A stretch of 64,000 bases of DNA from Halobacillus alkaliphilus (GCF_900113125.1 NZ_FOOG01000003.1:1-64000); one strand, 5' to 3'. Counted from the first letter of the stretch, positions 37,251-46,742 are shown. Made by a program: numbers and translations. Notes: generated by a model not told the origin, from the letters alone.

Positions 37251-38048
37251 TTATTCACTTAGGACTTTAACTTGCACAGACTGTCTTCCAAAATCAAGAG
37301 CATCTTCACGCTCTGGCATAAAGACATCAATACGGTTGCCATTAATAGCTCCGCCTGTATCTGCTGCAATTGCTTCACCGTAACCCTCTACATATACTTT
37401 AGATCCTAGTGGAATTACATCAGGGTCCACTGCAATAACTTTTTGATCAGGATTTGCACGAAGGTCCACGCCTGTAGCAGTAACACCACTGCAACCAGTA
37501 CAGAACGCAGTGTAAGCTGTAGCTTCTGCGGTAAATTCTTTCACTACGTCACTGCTTGAATCACCAGATTTTTCTGATTTAGATTCAGAAGCTGATTCAT
37601 TACTTGATGAACCATCATTGTTGGATGAACTGGCTGAAACTTCAGGTTCAGAAGATGCTTGTCCATTCACTTTAAACTTATCTCCTGGGTGAATTAGAGT
37701 TGAATCAAGATTGTTCCAATCCATAAGTTCATCTACGCTAATTCCATATTTCTTAGAAATCTTATATAGTGTATCACCGGACTTTACTGTATAAGTGTCA
37801 TCGTTACTGCTTTTTTCAGAAGAAGATGAACTGACCTCTTTTGATACCGTAAGCTGTTGGTTAGGGTAAATTAAATTTGAATTCAGATCATTCCATGACT
37901 TAAGTTGATTTACAGATACATCATATTTTTTTGAGATGCCCCAAAGCGTGTCGCCTTTATCAATTGTATATTCTTCAGCACTCACAGAAGTTGCGAATGC
38001 ACCTGTTAATGCTACCGTAGCTGCTACTGAGAAAATTTTCTTTTTCAT
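37251..38048 (-). CDS. Secreted LysM and 3D-domain cell-wall protein (YocH-like)
   Basis: This 265-residue protein has a signal peptide cleaved near SVSA-E (residue 24), two LysM peptidoglycan-binding repeats (about 26-69 and 86-128, each with GDTLxxISKKY), a serine-rich linker and a C-terminal 3D domain (TAYTAFCTGCSGVTATG, AADTGGAINGNRIDVF). The aspartates of the 3D domain suggest a lytic or remodelling role in the wall, as in YocH and resuscitation-type proteins. ATG 38048 follows AGAGGAGG. A WalR-like box lies upstream. Confidence 0.9.
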   Translation of the reverse strand: MKKKIFSVAATVALTGAFATSVSAEEYTIDKGDTLWGISKKYDVSVNQLKSWNDLNSNLIYPNQQLTVSKEVSSSSSEKSSNDDTYTVKSGDTLYKISKKYGISVDELMDWNNLDSTLIHPGDKFKVNGQASSEPEVSASSSNNDGSSSNESASESKSEKSGDSSSDVVKEFTAEATAYTAFCTGCSGVTATGVDLRANPDQKVIAVDPDVIPLGSKVYVEGYGEAIAADTGGAINGNRIDVFMPEREDALDFGRQSVQVKVLSE

Positions 38049-38424
38049 GTAGTTAATGCCTCCTCTAAATGATTCCAAAAAACGAAGTGTTTATTTCACT
38101 AACTACAAGACTATCAGAATTTCTATATATTTTAAGAACAAACAGCTAACAGTTTGATTTCAAAGGTAACATACATGTTTCATAGAGATTACAAACCTCT
38201 GCATTTTAAATGTATCCCACTGTAATTATGACAAATTCAGCTCTTAACCACGAATGGCAAGATAATTTTCTTTTTCGTCAACACCCAGTTGGTGAAATAA
38301 CCTGAAGCCCTTTCCCTGCCCTCTTATTCAATTCGCTCTTTTAAATGTTGCGGTTAATTTATAATAAGCAGGTTATTGAACTACTTATATTGACAGATCA
38401 ATACTCAGATTTAACTGAGCTACC
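38049..38424. other. Intergenic region upstream of the LysM-3D gene
   Basis: The region holds the promoter area and the WalR-like box at 38177. No further gene was seen. Confidence 0.5.
38177..38193 (-). promoter_or_regulatory. WalR-like box upstream of the LysM-3D gene
   Basis: On the minus strand TGTAAT, five bases, then TGAAAC matches the WalR consensus TGTWAH-N5-TGTWAH at 11 of 12 positions. B. subtilis yocH is a known WalKR target. Confidence 0.55.
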
Positions 38425-38461
38425 CAAATAAAATAAGCCTGCCAACACTGGCAGGCTTATT
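38425..38461 (-). terminator. Terminator of the ABC-F gene
   Basis: The 13-bp arms aataagcctgcca (38432-38444) and tggcaggcttatt (38449-38461) precede TTTATTT on the minus strand. Confidence 0.88.
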
Positions 38462-38462
38462 A

Positions 38463-40082
38463 TTATTCAGCTAATGCTGCTACTTGCTTCTGGACCTCTG
38501 GATCATTTAAATACTCATCATAGCTCATTTCTTTATCTACGATACCATTTGAAGTTATTTCAATAATTCGATTGGCAATCGTTTGAATAAACTCATGGTC
38601 GTGAGAAGCAAAGATGACAGAGCCCTTAAAGCGAATCAACCCTTTGTTCAGAGATGTAATGGATTCCAAGTCCAAGTGGTTGGTAGGCTCATCTAAAAGT
38701 AACACATTAGCTTTAGATAGCATCATTTTAGACAGCATACAGCGAACTTTTTCTCCACCTGAAAGCACATTAGCTTTTTTCAGAGCTTCTTCTCCGGAGA
38801 ACAGCATACGACCTAGGAAACTTCTTAAGAACGTTTCTGTTTCATCTTCAGGAGAATATTGACGAAGCCACTCCACCAGGTTCAAATCAGAGCGTTCAAA
38901 GAACTTCGAATTTTCTTTAGGGAAATAACTCTGTGAAGTAGTAACTCCCCACTTATAGGTGCCTTCGTCTGGCTCTATTTCTCCCATGAGAATTTGGAAC
39001 AAAGTAGTCTTTGCGGTTTCATTAGCTCCAACTAATGCCACTTTGTCATCTTTGTTAAGCGTAAAGCTGATGTTATCAAGGACTTTGACGCCATCAATCG
39101 TCTTAGATAAGTTCTTTACAGTTAATAAATCGTTCCCTATTTCCCGTTCAGCCGTAAAAGCGATGTACGGATACTTACGGGATGAAGGCTGAATGTCATC
39201 AAGTGTAATCTTTTCTAATAATTTTTTACGTGACGTTGCCTGCTTAGATTTCGAGGCATTGGCACTAAACCTGGCGATAAATTCCTTCAAGTCATTAATC
39301 TTTTCTTCTTTTTTCTTATTTTGTTCCTCAGCCATTCTTGAGGCCAACTGACTTGATTCATACCAGAAGTCGTAGTTACCTACATAAACCTGGATCTTAC
39401 CATAATCAAGGTCAGCAATATGAGTACATACATTATTTAAGAAGTGACGGTCGTGAGATACTACGATGACTGTATTTTCAAAATCAATCAAGAAGTCCTC
39501 TAACCACTGAATAGCTTTAATATCTAAGTGGTTGGTAGGCTCATCCAGTAAAAGAACATCCGGATTTCCAAATAGGGCTTGCGCAAGCAGGACCTTTACT
39601 TTATCCGATGCAGCTAAATCCCTCATCTGTTTTTCATGAAGGTTTTCTTTAATACCAAGTCCTGTCAATAGACGAGCGGCATCTGATTCCGCTTCCCATC
39701 CGTTCATCTCGGCAAATTCACCTTCAAGTTCAGCAGCTCGCATACCGTCCTCTTCAGTGAAATCACCTTTCATATAAATAGCATCTTTTTCTTTCATTAC
39801 TTCGTACAGACGAGTATTACCCATGATCACGGTTTCCAAAACTTGATACTCATCATACTCAAAATGGTTTTGCTTTAAAACAGACAGACGCTGGTTGTTC
39901 TTTAAAGAAACTTCGCCAGTCTGTGGTTCGAGCTCTCCACTTAGGATTTTCAGGAAAGTTGACTTTCCTGCGCCATTGGCGCCAATTAATCCATAACAGT
40001 TTCCAGGGGTGAACTTTATATTTACGTCTTCAAATAACTTTTGATCGCCGAAACGAAGACTAACATTATTTACATTTAACAT
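38463..40082 (-). CDS. ykpA: ABC-F family ATPase (YkpA/YbiT type)
   Basis: This 539-residue soluble protein has two ABC domains joined by a charged linker near 245-290. The first has Walker A GANGAGKST (34-42) and Walker B DVLLLDEPTNHLD, but its signature reads LAASDKVKV rather than LSGGQ. The second has Walker A GANETAKTT, lacking the usual GxGK spacing, yet a normal LSGGEKVR. This asymmetric pattern is typical of the YbiT/YkpA branch. ABC-F proteins act on ribosomes; antibiotic resistance is not implied for this branch. Confidence 0.9.
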   Translation of the reverse strand: MLNVNNVSLRFGDQKLFEDVNIKFTPGNCYGLIGANGAGKSTFLKILSGELEPQTGEVSLKNNQRLSVLKQNHFEYDEYQVLETVIMGNTRLYEVMKEKDAIYMKGDFTEEDGMRAAELEGEFAEMNGWEAESDAARLLTGLGIKENLHEKQMRDLAASDKVKVLLAQALFGNPDVLLLDEPTNHLDIKAIQWLEDFLIDFENTVIVVSHDRHFLNNVCTHIADLDYGKIQVYVGNYDFWYESSQLASRMAEEQNKKKEEKINDLKEFIARFSANASKSKQATSRKKLLEKITLDDIQPSSRKYPYIAFTAEREIGNDLLTVKNLSKTIDGVKVLDNISFTLNKDDKVALVGANETAKTTLFQILMGEIEPDEGTYKWGVTTSQSYFPKENSKFFERSDLNLVEWLRQYSPEDETETFLRSFLGRMLFSGEEALKKANVLSGGEKVRCMLSKMMLSKANVLLLDEPTNHLDLESITSLNKGLIRFKGSVIFASHDHEFIQTIANRIIEITSNGIVDKEMSYDEYLNDPEVQKQVAALAE

Positions 40083-40157
40083 TAAAAATCCTCCAGTATT
40101 CGAATGTATAACATTAAGACATTATATCATTCATCCAAAAGATATAACAGGTCTCAC

Positions 40158-41512
40158 TTATGATTTAAAATAATCTTGTTCGATCAGCCATTCTTTAAAT
40201 AGCTCAAAATCATTTTCCACTGTTTCTTTATAATGCCTCGACCATAAACCTAATTGATGGCGAAACAATTTCTGATTAGAGCCAATCGCATTAAGGATGG
40301 CCTGTTCGCTATGATAATCCATAATCCCACCCTCGATATCTGCATCTGCACGCGCATGTATTTTTGCACTAATTTGAGCCATTGTTTTAATCGTCTGTGT
40401 GAATTTCTTAATTTCTTATAGTCACCCAGATTTTTTTCTCTTAAGTCCTTCGAAAAAGGTGACCTCTCCCGCACATAAAAGTCATGTCCATCCATCCTGA
40501 AATATCCTAAATAAGGGTCTGCCTGATGGTGCATGGCTTGCTGAGTATGTGCGACTCTTCTTCCCTGATGTTTGTTATCTTCCCAAAAATGTTCATTATA
40601 AGGGAAGAAATAAGCTGGAATCGGAGAGCGAGCCTCTTTGGCTTCTAAAATGATATCATCGTGGTGCACTTCATCCTCTTGTCCTTCTATCAGGATGTAA
40701 TAGCGCTTGAGGCCTGTCGATCCAATACCTGAACCGTTCTTTTTTACAACATCTTTAATGTTGTAGAATGAATCATTTTTTTTCGTTCCTGGATTTAAAG
40801 ATGACAGATACTCTTTCCAAGCGGATTCAAGTTTGTCCCTTTCCTGCTTCGAGACAGATGAAAGTTTGTCTTTTCCAATATCAAATGAGCGGATGGAATT
40901 ATGATCGACTACGGTTTGCTTATCAAGTTCGTGAGAAGCGTGTCTTTCTTCAATTTTTTTCAGGGTTTTCTTAATTGGCCCCTTTGTGTTCTCGGAAGTA
41001 AATTGAAGAGATTGTGGATCTTCGTCTCCTTCTTGAAATGCTTCCAGCTGCTTACGGTACTTTTTTAAATACTGATCAACAAGTTCATCTTCCTCTTCAT
41101 CTGAAAATCCTTGCTTAGATGACATGAGGCGGATACTAACAACCATTCGAAGAATATCGTATAAATAAGATCCTAAATAACCTTCGTCAAAATCATCAAC
41201 ATCGAAAACAATGTCATGGTTTTCATTTAGGAAGGCACTAAAGTTGTCAAAGTGCATGTCTCCCATAATCCATGTGGGTTTATCTTTTGGAGTGTGAAAG
41301 GTAAAGGGGAATTCAGTAACATCAAAGAAGAATAAATAAGCACTGCCTCTAAAAAAGCTGTAGGAGTCTTCTCTCATTTTCTGATATTTCTTCTTGCGGC
41401 TGGACTGGGATAACTTCATAATACTTCCGTCGAATTGCTCCAGTATCTTGCCCAGTGTGTTTTTTCTGAGTTTTTTCTTAGTTGATAATATATGTTCCAG
41501 CTGCGGATCCAT
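40158..41512 (-). pseudogene. DUF2252 protein, frameshifted near the C-terminus
   Basis: The frame from 41512 encodes a DUF2252 (COG4320) protein with GDMHFDNFSAF near residue 95, VDDFDEGYLGSY and GSGIGSTGLKRYYILIEG. It then runs into unrelated residues and stops at 40250. The expected C-terminus (TMAQISAKIHARADADIEGG, MDYHSEQAIL) continues in the -1 frame to 40158. One extra A in the short A run at about 40404-40406 would give LRKFTQTIKTMAQISAK and a single 451-residue protein. It is a recent mutation or a sequencing error. The function of DUF2252 is unknown; the fold resembles kinases. Confidence 0.85.
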
Positions 41513-41571
41513 ATAGCACCCCTCCCATTATGAATTGTTGTCTCTTTTCCCGCTTCACGCTTAATTATAAA

Positions 41572-41602
41572 CAAAAAAACGGCCGCTCGAAAGGCGGCCG
41601 CT
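41572..41602 (-). terminator. Terminator of the zinc-ribbon protein gene
   Basis: The arms cggccgc (41580-41586) and gcggccg (41594-41600) are followed on the minus strand by seven T. Confidence 0.9.
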
Positions 41603-41610
41603 TCGTTATC

Positions 41611-41817
41611 TTAATTTTTATAATACAAACTGTTATTCTCAACTACCTGCAGGACTTTATTTTCCTGTTTCATTGGATTGCCGCATTTAGGGCAAAGATT
41701 TTCTTCATTTGTTCTGAAGTTATCCCTCATCCAACAGTTACAGTCGTCAGATGTGCAAACCCAAATTTTAGTTTCTTCTTCTTTAATTTCTGCCTGGTTC
41801 TTTTTACCGAAAGCCAT
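41611..41817 (-). CDS. YdjO-like small zinc-ribbon protein
   Basis: This 68-residue protein has two cysteine clusters, WVCTSDDCNCWMR and LCPKCGNPM, which should bind one zinc. It resembles B. subtilis YdjO, a cold-inducible protein of unknown function. It lies next to a cold-shock protein gene in the same direction, though each has its own terminator, which supports a cold-response link. Confidence 0.78.
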   Translation of the reverse strand: MAFGKKNQAEIKEEETKIWVCTSDDCNCWMRDNFRTNEENLCPKCGNPMKQENKVLQVVENNSLYYKN

Positions 41818-41849
41818 GTTTGAAGCCTCCTCTAGACATAAAATTATGT

Positions 41850-41880
41850 AAAAAAGACTGACTCTGAAGCCAGTCTCTTT
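41850..41880 (-). terminator. Terminator of the cold-shock gene
   Basis: The stem agactg/cagtct (41855-41860 with 41871-41876) with inner pairing is followed by TTTTTT on the minus strand. Confidence 0.8.
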
Positions 41881-41892
41881 CTATTTTTTGAA

Positions 41893-42093
41893 TTATAATT
41901 TAGTTACGTTTGCAGCTTGTGGTCCGCGGTTACCTTCTGTGATTTCGAATTCCACAGATTGACCTTCTTCTAGAGACTTAAAGCCTTCTTCGTTGATCGC
42001 GCTGAAGTGTACGAATACATCGTCTTCTCCTTCAACCTCAATAAAACCAAAACCTTTTTCCGCGTTAAACCACTTCACTGTACCTGTTTTCAT
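41893..42093 (-). CDS. Cold-shock protein (CspA family)
   Basis: This 66-residue cold-shock domain has RNP1 KGFGFIEV and RNP2 DVFVHFSAI, followed by [11 protein letters not shown]. It binds single-stranded RNA or DNA and melts secondary structure at low temperature. AATATTGGAGGATCC precedes the ATG. The long leader (about 140 bases from the promoter at 42241) is typical of cold-regulated csp genes. Confidence 0.97.
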   Translation of the reverse strand: MKTGTVKWFNAEKGFGFIEVEGEDDVFVHFSAINEEGFKSLEEGQSVEFEITEGNRGPQAANVTKL

Positions 42094-42240
42094 AGGAATG
42101 GATCCTCCAATATTTCTAAAATTAATATGTGCTTACCATACTGAAAAAATCACATATTATAAAAAGTACCAATAATGCTTGATCACTCTTTATAATAGGT
42201 GATTCTTATTAATTGGTAAGCGATATCTCTTATATAGTAT

Positions 42241-42269
42241 ATAATACTATGACTCACCGGTTAAGTCAA
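42241..42269 (-). promoter_or_regulatory. Promoter of the cold-shock gene
   Basis: On the minus strand TTGACT (42264-42269), a 17-base spacer, then TATTAT (42241-42246). Transcription would start near 42234, giving a 5' leader of about 140 bases (42094-42234) with several A/T-rich pairing segments, a likely thermo-responsive region. Confidence 0.75.
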
Positions 42270-42333
42270 GTAGTGCTTCTTAACATCCTACACAGTTAAG
42301 TATATCCATTTCTGATAAGATTTATTCCATTTT

Positions 42334-42837
42334 TCATGATATTTCTATTATTCCACATGCAATTCTTTTTCCGGCATTCCCGCTAGGCTGAGATCGATAG
42401 TCATCTGGCTGTTGATGAATGATTACTGATTTTCCGATAATATCCTTAACTCTAAACCGGTCTGTAAAGAAAATCATCCGAGATCTCCCTTGATTAGAAA
42501 ACAATACTGGGAAGTCACCCGCATGGTTTCCATGTGGCTGTTGATCAGGATTCCAATGCCCTCCGGCCGAAGCAAATGGATCTTTTCCTTCTCCTAATTC
42601 ACAAATTCCTTTTTCATGAATGTGAAATCCATGAGGACCCACCTGTGTTCCATCCTTTAAGGTCTGAAATTCAGGCAGACCTTCCACTTGCACAAAGACC
42701 TCAACCCCATATGGCATTTCGTAAAAATACATGGCCCCTTTTAAATCAGGAGCCAGCGGACTGCTCCTAAAAGTTACCTTAGCAGTCTGGGAAGTATAAG
42801 CGGATCTGTAAGGTGAGTAGGAATAATACGAATACAT
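42334..42837 (-). CDS. Cu/Zn superoxide dismutase-like protein
   Basis: This 167-residue SodC-family protein keeps the full metal set by eye: HIH in GPHGFHIHEKGIC, the bridging His in AGGHWNP, two His and Asp in PHGNHAGD, and the last copper His in SVIIHQQPDD. The active-site Arg (NAGKRIACG) and both disulfide cysteines are also present. It should dismutate superoxide. Unlike most bacterial SodC it has no signal peptide; the N-terminus is tyrosine- and serine-rich (MYSYYSYSPYRSAYTSQ), which may indicate association with the spore surface. AAAGGAGG precedes the ATG. Confidence 0.88.
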   Translation of the reverse strand: MYSYYSYSPYRSAYTSQTAKVTFRSSPLAPDLKGAMYFYEMPYGVEVFVQVEGLPEFQTLKDGTQVGPHGFHIHEKGICELGEGKDPFASAGGHWNPDQQPHGNHAGDFPVLFSNQGRSRMIFFTDRFRVKDIIGKSVIIHQQPDDYRSQPSGNAGKRIACGIIEIS

Positions 42838-42939
42838 ACTCTTCGACCTCCTTTGTCCTTATAAATATGATTAAACTAAGGATTTCATGATCGTAAATTC
42901 ATTTCATCGCTGGGAAATTATTATTATCTTCATACAAAT

Positions 42940-43023
42940 AGGGCCTGAAATAAATTCAGACCCTTTACAGAGATGTGATTTTCAAAGATTCGCTGTGTAA
43001 GAAGGAGGAAGAAGTTCTTACAC
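42940..43023 (-). terminator. Two hairpins after dynA
   Basis: Hairpin 1: arms gtgtaagaa (42995-43003) and ttcttacac (43015-43023); its 11-base loop reads CTTCTTCCTCC on the minus strand, complementary to Shine-Dalgarno sequences. Hairpin 2: arms agggcctgaa (42940-42949) and ttcagaccct (42955-42964) with one mismatch, followed by a weak T run. Together they probably end the dynA transcript. Confidence 0.55.
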
Positions 43024-43069
43024 GGAGATATCTTTTCACTTGATCTAGCTTACGAACAAATCGTTCAGA

Positions 43070-46000
43070 TTAGACCAGCTTTTTTATCTGTTCAAACTTT
43101 TTCTCTAAAGGCCCAATATCGGCCGGGTGCTCTACACTGTGAATCAGGCTGTGGAAAGAAGCATCAATTTGATGACGCCATTCATGTACATGATCTTCCA
43201 GGAGGAATTGCCATTGCTGCTCATAATAATCTTTCATAATTTCATTCGCTTCATCGAGCTGATTTTTTAAGATGGGAGAGATGAGGGCAGCGAATTCATC
43301 TTTCATATCCTCTTTTTCATTAAGCTCAAAAAAAGCACGTGGACTTTTGAACATTTTCAATATAGATGAGGATTGCCGCTCATCGATCACAAGCTCTCCA
43401 TGGAAGGCAGGTAAAGGAACCGAGGTCCATTCCCGGCGTTCCAGTCTAAGGTGCTTTCTTACTTTTTTCAACTCCGCTTCAGATTCCTGTTGTATTTGGT
43501 CAATCAAACCTTCCAGAAGACGCTCAATTCTAACCCCCACCGCTTTGAACTCCTGATTCATCTCAAATTCTATTTCCTGAACCAATTCATCACGCGCTGC
43601 TCTAAGTTCAGCCTGAATATTTTGATCTTTTCCATTAATGGTGGCCGGATTGAAATGCCGCTTAAAATAATCCGTAAAATTCAGCATCATTCGGTGATGA
43701 ACATAATAGACCTGTTTGTCTATTTTATTCTTTAGAGATTCTTTTTCTTTCGTGCGGTCGAAGTCTTTTATTACATTAAGAGCTTCCTCATGCTGGGCTT
43801 TTGCTTTCTTCAGGAACTGTTTCCGCTCTTTTTCATTGAGTTGGTTATTCTTAATAAACGTGGCGAGTGTCTCTTTTAATTCATTTAGGTTCCGCTCCAT
43901 AGACTGAGTTAAGACCTCGGCGAGTTCCCCATGCAGAAACTGATTAAACTGAGCTTCAAACGTGTTAATACCGGAGGATAAGCTTTGCTCCCCCTGTTTT
44001 TCTCGTAAACCCATCAGACTGGATAGTGAAAAAAGACGCGGCTTTCGAATATCGAAGCGTCCCAGCTGATCGGCTACATATTTTTCTACATGCTTTACTT
44101 CCTCTTCTGATGAGGCCAGGTCCACCGCATTTATAATAAAGAACATTTTATCCATAGCGAAACTATCTTTGACACGTCCTAATTGCGTGAGGAAAGATTG
44201 ATCTGCTTTGGAAAATGGGTGGTTATAGTATGTGACAAACAGGACAGCATCCGCATCCTTGATATATTCAAACGATACATCGGTGTGTCTGGCGTTCACT
44301 GAATCCGCTCCCGGCGTATCCACCAGAGTAATTCCTGCCTCCGTAAAAGGGCAATCATAAAAGATTTCCACAGATTCGATAAAACACGATTTAGACTCTT
44401 CAGCTACGTACATAGAAAATTCATTCCACGGAATGGAAATGGACTGACCTAAATATTCTTTCATCGAGTCATACCCACTTAAAAAAGCCTCTAAAAATAA
44501 AGTGGATTTGTGTTCCAAACGACTCCAATCCTGTAAACTTTCCAATTGCCTTACGTAACCGGAAAGTGATTCACTTCGCAATTCCAACTTTGTAAACATC
44601 GGTTGTAAATCATCTAACAGTTCTTCTTCTTTCTTTATAATCGCCTGAATCGAACCATGTGGATTTTCATCGCTGGAAGGCGATATTTTATTGATGGTCG
44701 CCGTGGTCGGGTTGGGAGAGGCTGGTAATAGAGTATCTCCAAGAAGAGCATTAGCAAAGGAAGATTTACCAGCACTAAAGGCACCAAATAAAGCTACTGT
44801 ATAATGTCTGTTACGCAATCGGTCCTGCTTATCCTTCAGCTGATTAAATAACCCGTCAATTCCTTCAACATCCTCTACAATCGATAAAGCCTTCGTAACT
44901 CTTTGCAGTGTGGAATCAATAGAGGCATGTCCCTCTGGGAGTGAGGACTCTGAATTCAAACTTTCGTCAAAGTTACTTTCTACAGTCTGTGTCAACAATT
45001 CACTTGTAATCTGTTTATGCTGAACGCGTTTTTCCCGCTCCTCCAGATCGTTCTTAATCAAATCCTTATCCATGGAAGAAAGCGTGTCGTTTTTAAGGCT
45101 CTTGTACAAATTCTCTCGGTAGGAAGCAAGAGCTTCCTCCATCTCTTCCAGTTCTTCCACAATCTGATCTTTTTCTTCCATAGCCTGGAAAACTGTCTTG
45201 TTTTTTTCGTACTCCTTTTTCTTTTCATTTCTTATGTGGTTTTCGATTTGATTCCACCACTGATTCACGAACTGACGCATCTCTTTCTTGATATCATTGG
45301 ACAACTGATCCGTATACCGAAGAATATAGTGACCGGTGACAGAAGCACCTGGTTCTATCATGTCCTGCAGTTTAGCCTTCTCATAAATAAAATTAAACCG
45401 CTGGATTTCATTCAGAAGCTCTTCATCGGTTATCGAAAGCTCTTCCGTAACTTCCAAAAGGCGTTCTTTAAGCGGCCACTTTAAATTTTTTTCAATGCTC
45501 TCGAGGACCTGATCATAAAAAGCGGATTCTCTTTCTTCTTTAACTTCCTCCGTCTTTTTTTTAGTGAATAACACCCCCACTTTGAAGCCTTTTTGTCTGG
45601 ATTCAAGAAATTTTTCTGCTTCATCCCGCAATGAACTCGGCATGAGGTAAGCGTTCGGCATGAATGAGGATACACGCCGCTTAAAAAGGTCCGCAGCTTC
45701 TGAAATGACTTGTTCTGTATCTCTGCGATCTTCCTGCGTAAGATGGCTATCTCTCATACCTTTTTCTAAGTGCTCTTTACGATCTTTTAACTCCTGTTCC
45801 CGCTGAAAAAATCCATCCGATCGATTATGTACGCTTTTCTCAATAATGGTTTCGCAAGCGTTAATCGCCTGCTCCTGCACCCGAACATAAGAAGAAGAAT
45901 ACAACTGGGTAAACGCTGATTTTAATGATTCATACTCATTCTTCTCATATGAAAAATCCCTTAGAGAGATATAATAAATGGCTTCAGGCTCAATTCCCCG

Positions 46001-46663
46001 GGAGGAGAACGAATGTTCGACGCTTTGTTTGAAATCTTCAAAGGACAGTTCCGCTTCATTGTGTTTGTCGATTTGATTAATTATTACAGAGAATGGTGTT
46101 CCTCGTTCTTGCATCTCCATTAAAAACTTAACATTGACTTCGGATTGAACATGGTTATAATCCATCACATAATACAGAACATCCATCAGATGAAGCGAGG
46201 ATTCTGTAATCAAACGGTCCGAATCATTCGTCGAATCTACTCCCGGAGTATCCAATACGGTAACATGCTCAGGCAGGCCGCAGTCAGGCCGGCTGATCAC
46301 CACCCTTGATATATCATTGCCATTCTTACACAAGGCCTGTATAGTTTCAAAATCCGTTTCCCCTTCATACTTTTCCGGAAGATCATGATGGAAATAAGTC
46401 ATGGTATAAGGTTCACCAGCGGTAATTTCCACAATATTAGCGCTAGTTGGAATGGGGCTCGAAGGCAGCATTTGTTTATCCAGCAAATGATTAATTAACG
46501 TGGATTTACCAGCGGAAAAATGCCCACCAAACCCTACCATTACTTTTTCATGAATTAATTTATCGATTACATCCAGAACCTTCTCACTCTGAGCAGGATC
46601 TTCCGTTTTTAAGTATTGATAGAGATTCTGTAATTGCGTTACGGTCTCTCTCGTTGCTGTCAT
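43070..46663 (-). CDS. dynA: Tandem dynamin-family GTPase (DynA)
   Basis: This 1197-residue protein contains two fused bacterial dynamin units. The first GTPase has GHFSAGKST at residues 47-55, DTPGVDS near 135 and NQID near 185. The second begins near residue 590, with GAFSAGKSS near 625, DTPGADS and NAVD. Long coiled-coil stalks follow each. B. subtilis DynA tethers and fuses membranes and helps cells survive pore-forming agents and phage. ATG 46663 follows GGGG; the first codon of the longer frame is 33 bases upstream without a site. Confidence 0.94.
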   Translation of the reverse strand: MTATRETVTQLQNLYQYLKTEDPAQSEKVLDVIDKLIHEKVMVGFGGHFSAGKSTLINHLLDKQMLPSSPIPTSANIVEITAGEPYTMTYFHHDLPEKYEGETDFETIQALCKNGNDISRVVISRPDCGLPEHVTVLDTPGVDSTNDSDRLITESSLHLMDVLYYVMDYNHVQSEVNVKFLMEMQERGTPFSVIINQIDKHNEAELSFEDFKQSVEHSFSSRGIEPEAIYYISLRDFSYEKNEYESLKSAFTQLYSSSYVRVQEQAINACETIIEKSVHNRSDGFFQREQELKDRKEHLEKGMRDSHLTQEDRRDTEQVISEAADLFKRRVSSFMPNAYLMPSSLRDEAEKFLESRQKGFKVGVLFTKKKTEEVKEERESAFYDQVLESIEKNLKWPLKERLLEVTEELSITDEELLNEIQRFNFIYEKAKLQDMIEPGASVTGHYILRYTDQLSNDIKKEMRQFVNQWWNQIENHIRNEKKKEYEKNKTVFQAMEEKDQIVEELEEMEEALASYRENLYKSLKNDTLSSMDKDLIKNDLEEREKRVQHKQITSELLTQTVESNFDESLNSESSLPEGHASIDSTLQRVTKALSIVEDVEGIDGLFNQLKDKQDRLRNRHYTVALFGAFSAGKSSFANALLGDTLLPASPNPTTATINKISPSSDENPHGSIQAIIKKEEELLDDLQPMFTKLELRSESLSGYVRQLESLQDWSRLEHKSTLFLEAFLSGYDSMKEYLGQSISIPWNEFSMYVAEESKSCFIESVEIFYDCPFTEAGITLVDTPGADSVNARHTDVSFEYIKDADAVLFVTYYNHPFSKADQSFLTQLGRVKDSFAMDKMFFIINAVDLASSEEEVKHVEKYVADQLGRFDIRKPRLFSLSSLMGLREKQGEQSLSSGINTFEAQFNQFLHGELAEVLTQSMERNLNELKETLATFIKNNQLNEKERKQFLKKAKAQHEEALNVIKDFDRTKEKESLKNKIDKQVYYVHHRMMLNFTDYFKRHFNPATINGKDQNIQAELRAARDELVQEIEFEMNQEFKAVGVRIERLLEGLIDQIQQESEAELKKVRKHLRLERREWTSVPLPAFHGELVIDERQSSSILKMFKSPRAFFELNEKEDMKDEFAALISPILKNQLDEANEIMKDYYEQQWQFLLEDHVHEWRHQIDASFHSLIHSVEHPADIGPLEKKFEQIKKLV

Positions 46664-46742
46664 GCAATTTTCCCCTTTTTGTGTATAGTGTATCATGATA
46701 TTACTTCGATGGAGTATTATTCACAAGATCATTCAAAGAAAT

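Noticed and set aside
40380-40420. Programmed frameshift in the DUF2252 gene
   Set aside because: The site has A runs but no convincing slippery heptamer with a downstream pseudoknot; a single-base deletion is simpler.
43030-43070. CGAACAAATCGTTC near the dynA stop as a LexA box
   Set aside because: The half sites are five bases apart instead of four, and it lies downstream of the gene.
43272-45484. Several plus-strand frames inside dynA (up to 155 codons)
   Set aside because: They are antisense to coiled-coil coding sequence, are Phe/Leu/Ser-rich shadows, and have no ribosome sites.
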